In this document: piece after piece, positions 6,001 through 10,015 of the stretch
Numbering within the stretch: the stretch's first letter is position 1
Layout: every line of letters begins with the position of its first letter
Assembly (NCBI GenBank): GCA_946538445.1
Contig: CAMNGO010000060.1
Coordinates: 1 to 10,015 of the forward strand
Origin: an uncultured Lachnospiraceae bacterium
GTDB taxonomy: Bacteria; Bacillota; Clostridia; Lachnospirales; Lachnospiraceae
Reading direction: 5' to 3'
Length of the DNA stretch: 10,015 nt
Program-made: the position numbers and the translations under genes
The notes under the pieces: generated by a model
Seen by the model: the letters and a program-made list of their open reading frames with translations, nothing else
What the model was told of the DNA's origin: nothing
Databases searched by the model: none

Positions 6001-7395
6001 TTACACGATCTTCATCACATTTATCAGTAATATCCAGGCAAGGCCGTAATAAGTGACCACGGCAACCAGGTCATTTACCGTGGTGATCAGGGGACCGGAG
6101 GCCACTGCCGGGTCCACCTTGATCTGGTGGAAGAACATGGGGATCAGGGTGCCGACCACACTGGAGATGACCATGGCAACCATGAGGGAGAATCCCACAC
6201 ATCCTGATATCATAAATGCGTGCAAGAGGGTATTGTTTTTAAAGAAGTAAATGTAAAGGCCGATGAAGAAAAATGCCAGGAAACCCAGGAATAATCCGTT
6301 GGATAATCCCACGCGCATCTCTTTAAACACCAGGCCGACCTTCTGTCTGCCGGTAAGATTCTCGTCCATGAGGACACGGATCGTCACAGCCAGGGACTGG
6401 GTCCCTACATTTCCTGCCATGTCCAGAATAAGAGACTGGAAGCAGATGACGATGGGCAAAACAGCAACCACCGCCTCAAATACACCCACCACCGAGGAGA
6501 CCGCCATGCCCAGGAAGAGCAGGATGACCAGCCAGGGGAGACGTTTCTTCATACTCTCCACCGTGGTCTCCTTCAGATCTTCCTCCGCGGTCAGACCGGC
6601 CAGCTTGGCGTAGTCATCACCCATCTCATCATCCACTACTTCGATGATATCCTGGGCGGTCACGATACCCACGATCTGGCCTTCCTCAGACAGTACGGGA
6701 ATGGAATCCTCTTCGTAGTCCTTGATACGTTCGATACAGTTGCTGATCAGCTCGTGATCATAGACATAGGGGTAGGATGTGGATATGATGTCCTCCAGGT
6801 TGTCTCTCTCCCTGGCGATGATCAGATCCTTCAGGTCGATGGCACCATAGAAACAGTCCTTGCCATCCAGCACGTAGATGGTGGAAATGTTATCATTATC
6901 CCCGGCCTGCTTGATCAGCTCATGCATGGCCTGGCGGACGGTAAGATATCGGTGAATGACGATATAATTGGTGGTCATGACGCTACCGATCTCTTCCTCG
7001 TCGTAGGACAAGATCAGCTTGATGTCACGCCCCGCCTCGGCATCCAGCATCTTCACCAGTTTTTCCTGGGTAGAGTCATCCATTTCCTCCAGGATATCTA
7101 CGGCATCGTCCGAGTCCATGTCGGAGATCAGTCGCGCCTGGTCCTCCAGGGAAAAATCCTGGAGATAGACTTCCGGATCCTCAATGAATACGAAGATTTC
7201 AGCCACTCTGGACATGCCTAAGATGGGGTACAGTTTCTGGCGCTCTTCACGGGATAACTGCTCCAAAGCACCGGCGATATCATTGTCGTGGTAATCGTCC
7301 AATCGATCCAACAATTCGTCCTTGGACAGGTCGCTTCGTATGATCTTTAGCAACTCCTCCACATAGCCGGGTTCTTTCAAAATCTCTTTATCCAT
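6001..7395 (-). CDS. mgtE: MgtE family Mg2+ transporter/channel
   Basis: MgtE proteins let Mg2+ enter the cell through a homodimeric pore gated by cytosolic Mg2+-sensing domains. The 464-aa length is typical. Order: helical superhelical N domain (about 20-130, with DDYHDNDIAGALEQL and FSLEDQARLISDMDSDDAVD), a CBS pair (about 138-255), the connecting helix (about 270-287) and five membrane segments (about 288-464). The pore segment VDPAVASGPLITTVNDLVAV carries Asp442, equivalent to the pore Asp of Thermus MgtE, and the conserved GNVGTQS (328-334) is present. The acidic sensing residues of the N/CBS region are abundant. The ATG at 7395 has an AAGGGGGG site at 7402-7409, 6 nt away. It appears to be the first gene of a run with STAS-kinase, cysK and the esterase. 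I see no M-box magnesium riboswitch in its leader. Confidence 0.95.
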   Translation of the reverse strand: MDKEILKEPGYVEELLKIIRSDLSKDELLDRLDDYHDNDIAGALEQLSREERQKLYPILGMSRVAEIFVFIEDPEVYLQDFSLEDQARLISDMDSDDAVDILEEMDDSTQEKLVKMLDAEAGRDIKLILSYDEEEIGSVMTTNYIVIHRYLTVRQAMHELIKQAGDNDNISTIYVLDGKDCFYGAIDLKDLIIARERDNLEDIISTSYPYVYDHELISNCIERIKDYEEDSIPVLSEEGQIVGIVTAQDIIEVVDDEMGDDYAKLAGLTAEEDLKETTVESMKKRLPWLVILLFLGMAVSSVVGVFEAVVAVLPIVICFQSLILDMAGNVGTQSLAVTIRVLMDENLTGRQKVGLVFKEMRVGLSNGLFLGFLAFFFIGLYIYFFKNNTLLHAFMISGCVGFSLMVAMVISSVVGTLIPMFFHQIKVDPAVASGPLITTVNDLVAVVTYYGLAWILLINVMKIV

Positions 7396-7560
7396 TTATA
7401 TCCCCCCTTGTTGATACGATGTATTTAAGTGAATGTATAATGCATCTGATGTGCAATGCATCTACAGAGTTGGTTTAAGTGTAAAAAATGACAGAATGCT
7501 CCTTATAAATAATACCATAATCGTCAAGAAAATGGTACTTTTTAGGTACTTTTTAAATGT
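7396..7560 (-). promoter_or_regulatory. Upstream region of mgtE: weak promoter candidate and 11-bp direct repeat
   Basis: Two exact tandem copies of an 11-mer (TAAAAAGTACC on the minus strand) lie at 7534-7544 and 7545-7555. Just downstream are TTGACG (7527-7522) and TATAAG (7507-7502), but their spacing is 14 nt, short for a sigma-A promoter. If it is used, the mgtE leader is about 100 nt. A repeated AGATGCATT, 16 nt apart, and the near-palindromic GATGCATTGCACATC sit around 7440-7466. On the plus strand TTGATA (7411-7416) and TATAAT (7436-7441) are 19 nt apart, too wide to call. I could not identify a riboswitch. Confidence 0.3.
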
Positions 7561-7592
7561 AATAAGGCCGCCACTTCCGTGACGGCCTCATT
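7561..7592 (-). terminator. 14-bp stem-loop with GGAA tetraloop
   Basis: On the minus strand the arm at 7592-7579 pairs with 7574-7561 over 14 bp (including two G-U pairs), closed by a GGAA loop of the stable GNRA type. TTATT at the 3' base is part of the stem and no long T-run follows. It probably ends transcripts coming from the lipoprotein gene or from the hairpin-rich stretch at 7593-7740. On the plus strand the wobble positions become mismatches, so the minus strand is the functional direction. Confidence 0.6.
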
Positions 7593-7740
7593 CTATCTAA
7601 AACCATGCTGGGATTCCTTACCCCCATACGGAAACCCAACGATCTGAAGATCATAAACCTGTAGATACATTCTATCAACCCGTCCATGTTTTTTCAACAT
7701 GGTTCATGCTCTTTCCGACCTTAATTATGTACTTTTGAAT
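7593..7740 (-). ncRNA. Possible structured RNA between the lipoprotein gene and mgtE
   Basis: This stretch has no convincing gene but several stems on the minus strand. CCATGTT (7684-7690) pairs with AACATGG (7696-7702). GATC pairs with GATC around TTCA near 7646-7657. TTGGGTTTCC pairs imperfectly with GGAATCCCAG around a GTATGGGGGTAA loop near 7607-7638. The AACCATG that begins the first hairpin could instead pair with CATGGTT near 7601-7607, giving two exclusive folds. The stretch runs into the strong stem at 7561-7592. It could be a small RNA, a cis-acting leader or only a 3' trailer of the lipoprotein mRNA. A 44-codon open frame crosses it (7687-7553) but has no ribosome site and runs through the terminator-like stem. 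Confidence 0.3.
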
Positions 7741-7766
7741 TTTTTATATTTTAGGTAATGTAGGTA

Positions 7767-7798
7767 GGGGGTCAGACCCCTTATGGGGTCTGACCCCC
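7767..7798. repeat. Palindromic repeat, copy 1 (GGGGTC-A-GACCCC type)
   Basis: GGGGGTCAGACCCC (7767-7780) and GGGGTCTGACCCCC (7785-7798) are perfect reverse complements around TTAT, giving a 14-bp stem. Each arm is also nearly palindromic by itself, so two small hairpins are an alternative fold. It begins 12 nt beyond the lipoprotein stop codon and could slow or end transcription, though no T-run follows. The same core recurs at 9975-10007. I recall the GGGGTCAGACCCC motif as recurrent in bacterial palindromic repeats, some linked to REP-associated (RAYT/Y1) transposases; no such enzyme is in this window. Confidence 0.8.
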
Positions 7799-7810
7799 CA
7801 CATATATTAA

Positions 7811-9802
7811 TTATGATTGGTAGGATGCAGTCGTTATTGTTAAGTCGCTGTCTCCTTGTACATAGGTTGTGCCGTCTGTTCCTTGAATGGTCACAGTTTT
7901 TCCGTTTTCATCCACGATGGTTCCCTGGTTGGTAAGGCTGGTCAGGGTGCTGTCGCCGGTGACAACCCAGGTGGAGTTCTGTGTGATGGTGAGGTTGCAG
8001 TATCCGTCTCCGCCGTTGCCTGCGTTGGATTCGTCGTCCAGGATGGCTCCGGTGAGGGTTGATTTGCCGTTCATGACGAAATCCAGGGTGCTGATGGAAT
8101 CCCAGATAATGTCGCCTTCCATCTTCTGGTCTGTTGCTGTAAATGTGCATTTCGCTCCATTTTCTCCTGCGGAGCCCCAGCCTCTGGCATTGCTGTTGCC
8201 GGTGACTTTCAGGAAGAAGTCGTTTTCATCTGCGTATGTGATGTCCACGTTTTCCAGGCTGAAGGTGGATTCCGTGTTGGTGGTGTAGAACATACCGCCG
8301 TTTTTCGCTGTCAGGCTGCCGTCTTTCATGGAAAATGTGGCGTTGCCTTCTTCGGAGTCGCCGGACATGCTCTGGTAGAGAATTACGTTCCAGGTACAGT
8401 CATTCTGTTCATTTTCCGGCATATTTCCTGTCAGATCCACGTCTGTTAGAACCAGGCTGTTTTTACCTTCGATACAGACTGCTTCGGAATTGGTGGCAGT
8501 CAGAGTGGCGTTCTTCACTGTGATATCTGCTGTAGTGTAAACAGCAGGAGATCCGGTGCCGTTGGAGGTGTAGGTTCCGCCATCTACTGTCATGGTGCCG
8601 CCTCCTCGGTCGCTTCGGATGGCTGCTGAGGATTCGCCGTTGGTCTCCACCTGGAGATTGCTGGCATTCAATGTGCCTCCTCCTGCTACATGGATGCCGC
8701 CTGAAGTATCCTGTGTTGTAGTGATTTCACTGTCGCTGACGTAAACCACGCCGTCTCCGTAAGCAAATACGCCTGCGCCGCCTTTGGAATCTGTGGTAAT
8801 CTTCGCATTGTTGATGGTGGTGGTTCCATCTGTGGTAAGGACCGCTGCCCCTACTCCATAGAAGCTGGCATTGTCCCCGCCGGTACTGTCGGAGGATTGT
8901 CTTGTAACAGTTGCGTTATCTAAAGTGACCGTGGCCCCATTGGAAACCAATACGGCATTCTCATCTGTACCGGTGGATTCATAGGTCTCGCCATCTGTCT
9001 GTGTGTCTTCTGTATATTCAGTTACAGCTGTATAGCTGTCCACTCCCTGGGCCTGATTACCGGATCCGGGGCCGCCATTCTGGCCGTTACTGCCAGGGCC
9101 GCCTTTCGGACCTATGACCGTGATCTCAGTAACATTTCCCTGATCATCGGTCTCTACAGAGATAGTATCTCCCTGGGAGAGATCATCGACAGTAAAAGTG
9201 TCAGTTGAGGACTGGTTTTCCTGGTTCTGGTTATTATCCGGCTTGGAATCCTGGTTATCTGATGATTGGTTGTCAGATGGTTGACCTTCGGGAGCCTGGT
9301 TATCAGAAGCTTGGTTATCGGGAGCACCGCTTGGTGGCGGTCCATCCGGTCTCTGTCCATCGGGGGCTCCACTTGGCGGCTGGAAGTTTCCGTCATTGCC
9401 TCCCATAGACTCCCTGGTTATCGTGGTGTCATCTGTCACCGTAATCTCCATGGTTTCACCGGTCAGGTCCAGCATAGAAAACTCTTCGCCATCCGGTTTT
9501 TGCGCCTGCTGGTTATCGGAATCTGTTTGATCATTGGTGCCTGATTGGTTGTCGGTATCTGATTGGTTGTTGGTATCTGATTGGTTGTTGGGGTCATCCG
9601 GTTTCTCCGGTTTTTCCTTCAAAGTACCCAACTCCAAAGTGATTGTTCCATCATCTGAGATCGATTCTATCTGTCCGTAAACTGTATTCTCAGATACTGC
9701 TTCTGTAGAAGTCTGGCTATCTGTTGAGGTATTCATGCACCCTGTAAACAGGGATGTACTCAATACGATTCCCATTGCTAATGCTACGTATGTTTTTCTC
9801 AT
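7811..9802 (-). CDS. Secreted lipoprotein with Asn/Gln/Pro-rich linkers and a predicted beta-helix domain
   Basis: The 663-aa product starts with a signal peptide (MRKTYVALAMGIVLSTSLFT) ending at GC, so Cys22 is the likely lipid anchor. Residues 41-60 (VYGQIESISDDGTITLEL), 108-132 and 202-230 look like strands of one small beta-domain of the DUF5666-like kind, interrupted by low-complexity blocks: hexapeptide repeats such as NNQSDT (72-100) and a Pro/Gly/Asp/Gln block (138-200). A Gly-rich hinge (231-252) leads to residues 255-663, rich in Thr, Asn, Asp, Gly and short strands (for example TVTLDNATVT and GTMTVDGGTYTSN), typical of a right-handed beta-helix adhesin or polysaccharide-binding domain. 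I see no catalytic motif. The ATG at 9802 is chosen because AAAGGA (9811-9816) lies 8 nt upstream; an ATG at 9811 would overlap that site. The gene stands alone between two palindromes. Surface binding is an inference. Confidence 0.85.
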   Translation of the reverse strand: MRKTYVALAMGIVLSTSLFTGCMNTSTDSQTSTEAVSENTVYGQIESISDDGTITLELGTLKEKPEKPDDPNNQSDTNNQSDTDNQSGTNDQTDSDNQQAQKPDGEEFSMLDLTGETMEITVTDDTTITRESMGGNDGNFQPPSGAPDGQRPDGPPPSGAPDNQASDNQAPEGQPSDNQSSDNQDSKPDNNQNQENQSSTDTFTVDDLSQGDTISVETDDQGNVTEITVIGPKGGPGSNGQNGGPGSGNQAQGVDSYTAVTEYTEDTQTDGETYESTGTDENAVLVSNGATVTLDNATVTRQSSDSTGGDNASFYGVGAAVLTTDGTTTINNAKITTDSKGGAGVFAYGDGVVYVSDSEITTTQDTSGGIHVAGGGTLNASNLQVETNGESSAAIRSDRGGGTMTVDGGTYTSNGTGSPAVYTTADITVKNATLTATNSEAVCIEGKNSLVLTDVDLTGNMPENEQNDCTWNVILYQSMSGDSEEGNATFSMKDGSLTAKNGGMFYTTNTESTFSLENVDITYADENDFFLKVTGNSNARGWGSAGENGAKCTFTATDQKMEGDIIWDSISTLDFVMNGKSTLTGAILDDESNAGNGGDGYCNLTITQNSTWVVTGDSTLTSLTNQGTIVDENGKTVTIQGTDGTTYVQGDSDLTITTASYQS
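9230..9600 (-). repeat. Low-complexity coding repeats in the lipoprotein gene
   Basis: An 18-bp unit beginning GATTGGTTGT on the plus strand recurs near 9542-9595 and encodes the NNQSDT-type hexapeptides. A looser set of GGTTATC/GGTTGTC units near 9230-9330 encodes the DNQ-rich block. Such in-frame units can expand or contract by slippage without shifting the frame, changing the length of the linker. Confidence 0.6.
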
Positions 9803-9888
9803 GAAAATCATCCTTTCTTCTATCCATCATTACTTCATTAAAGAGTAATGCTTTTTGCTCTCCCATCAGTTGCTTTGAACAGTACTTT

Positions 9889-9923
9889 ACAGGATGATTT
9901 TGAACAAAATATATTCATTCTGT
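9889..9923. promoter_or_regulatory. Interrupted dyad upstream of the lipoprotein gene
   Basis: ACAGGATGA (9889-9897) and TCATTCTGT (9915-9923) are reverse complements with one mismatch and enclose ATTTTG / CAAAAT (9897-9902 with 9905-9910). The nested symmetry lies about 90-120 bp before the ATG, where a regulator could bind. I found no confident -35/-10 pair in 9817-9960. Confidence 0.3.
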
Positions 9924-9966
9924 GAAAAAAGTGTGTTTTTGAAGGGGTATTAAGTATAGGGGTATA

Positions 9967-10015
9967 AGGGTATAGGGGGTCAGACCCCTTAATGGGGTCT
10001 GACCCCCTATACCCT
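9967..10015. repeat. Palindromic repeat, copy 2, 22-bp perfect stem reaching the window end
   Basis: The arm at 9967-9988 is the exact reverse complement of 9994-10015, with loop TTAAT. Its core (9975-9988 and 9994-10007) is identical to copy 1 at 7767-7798; the outer AGGGTATA / TATACCCT part is unique to this copy. The stem may extend past the window. It lies about 165 bp upstream of the lipoprotein start, so the two copies bracket that gene. Short GGGGTAT-like steps precede it (9942-9974). Confidence 0.8.

Noticed and set aside
7553..7687. 44-codon minus-strand open frame (starts MDGLIECIYRF)
   Set aside because: No ribosome site precedes it and it runs through the strong stem at 7561-7592, so it is more likely part of an untranslated RNA; kept only as a remark.
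7396..7810. M-box magnesium riboswitch upstream of mgtE
   Set aside because: I could not find the conserved M-box core sequences; the stems seen do not match that class as I know it. A covariance search would decide.
7767..10015. Complete insertion sequence or transposon around the lipoprotein gene
   Set aside because: No transposase or recombinase gene lies between the palindromes, and no clear target-site duplication is visible.

Overview
The window looks like chromosome from a gut-type Firmicute, most likely a Lachnospiraceae (Blautia/Dorea/Ruminococcus-like) bacterium. The grounds are strong AGGAGG-type ribosome sites, roughly balanced base composition with AT-rich gaps, and a DivIVA-like coiled-coil protein, a CBS-containing MgtE and a STAS-kinase fusion of a kind I associate with that family. 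This is an inference; no rRNA or marker gene is present. Every gene I can support is read from the minus strand, so transcription runs from the high-coordinate end to the low end. I see no convincing plus-strand gene.

From right to left (the direction of transcription): (1) 9967-10015 holds a 22-bp perfect palindromic hairpin. (2) 7811-9802 encodes a secreted lipoprotein with an Asn/Gln/Asp/Pro-rich linker and a probable beta-helix domain. (3) 7767-7798 holds a second copy of the same palindrome core, so the lipoprotein gene is bracketed by the pair. (4) 7561-7740 is a gene-free, hairpin-rich stretch ending in a 14-bp terminator-like stem. (5) A possible operon follows: mgtE (Mg2+ channel/transporter, 6001-7395), a STAS domain fused to an APH-type kinase (4723-5928), cysteine synthase (3713-4645) and a membrane-anchored carboxylesterase (1849-3681). 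Gaps inside this run are 31 to 77 nt and contain no classical terminator. (6) A DivIVA-like coiled-coil protein (618-1709) has its own promoter. (7) Behind it are two stem-loops and a G-rich tract, then an array of five complete and one partial 64-bp tandem repeats (111-480) with mirrored CCATGG arms. (8) The window ends in the first 17 codons of a hydrophobic protein, possibly CstA-like.

Functionally the central genes combine housekeeping (Mg2+ uptake, cysteine biosynthesis, cell-pole or septum organisation) with less defined surface and signalling functions (STAS-kinase, anchored esterase, lipoprotein). No mobile-element enzyme, CRISPR array, tRNA or rRNA was seen. The most unusual material is non-coding: the 64-bp repeat array and a matching solitary 42-bp element between the kinase and cysK genes, the paired palindromes around the lipoprotein gene, and a possible structured RNA. 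Among the genes, the esterase stands out: its best-supported start codon is ATC, and it appears to be anchored in the membrane at both ends.
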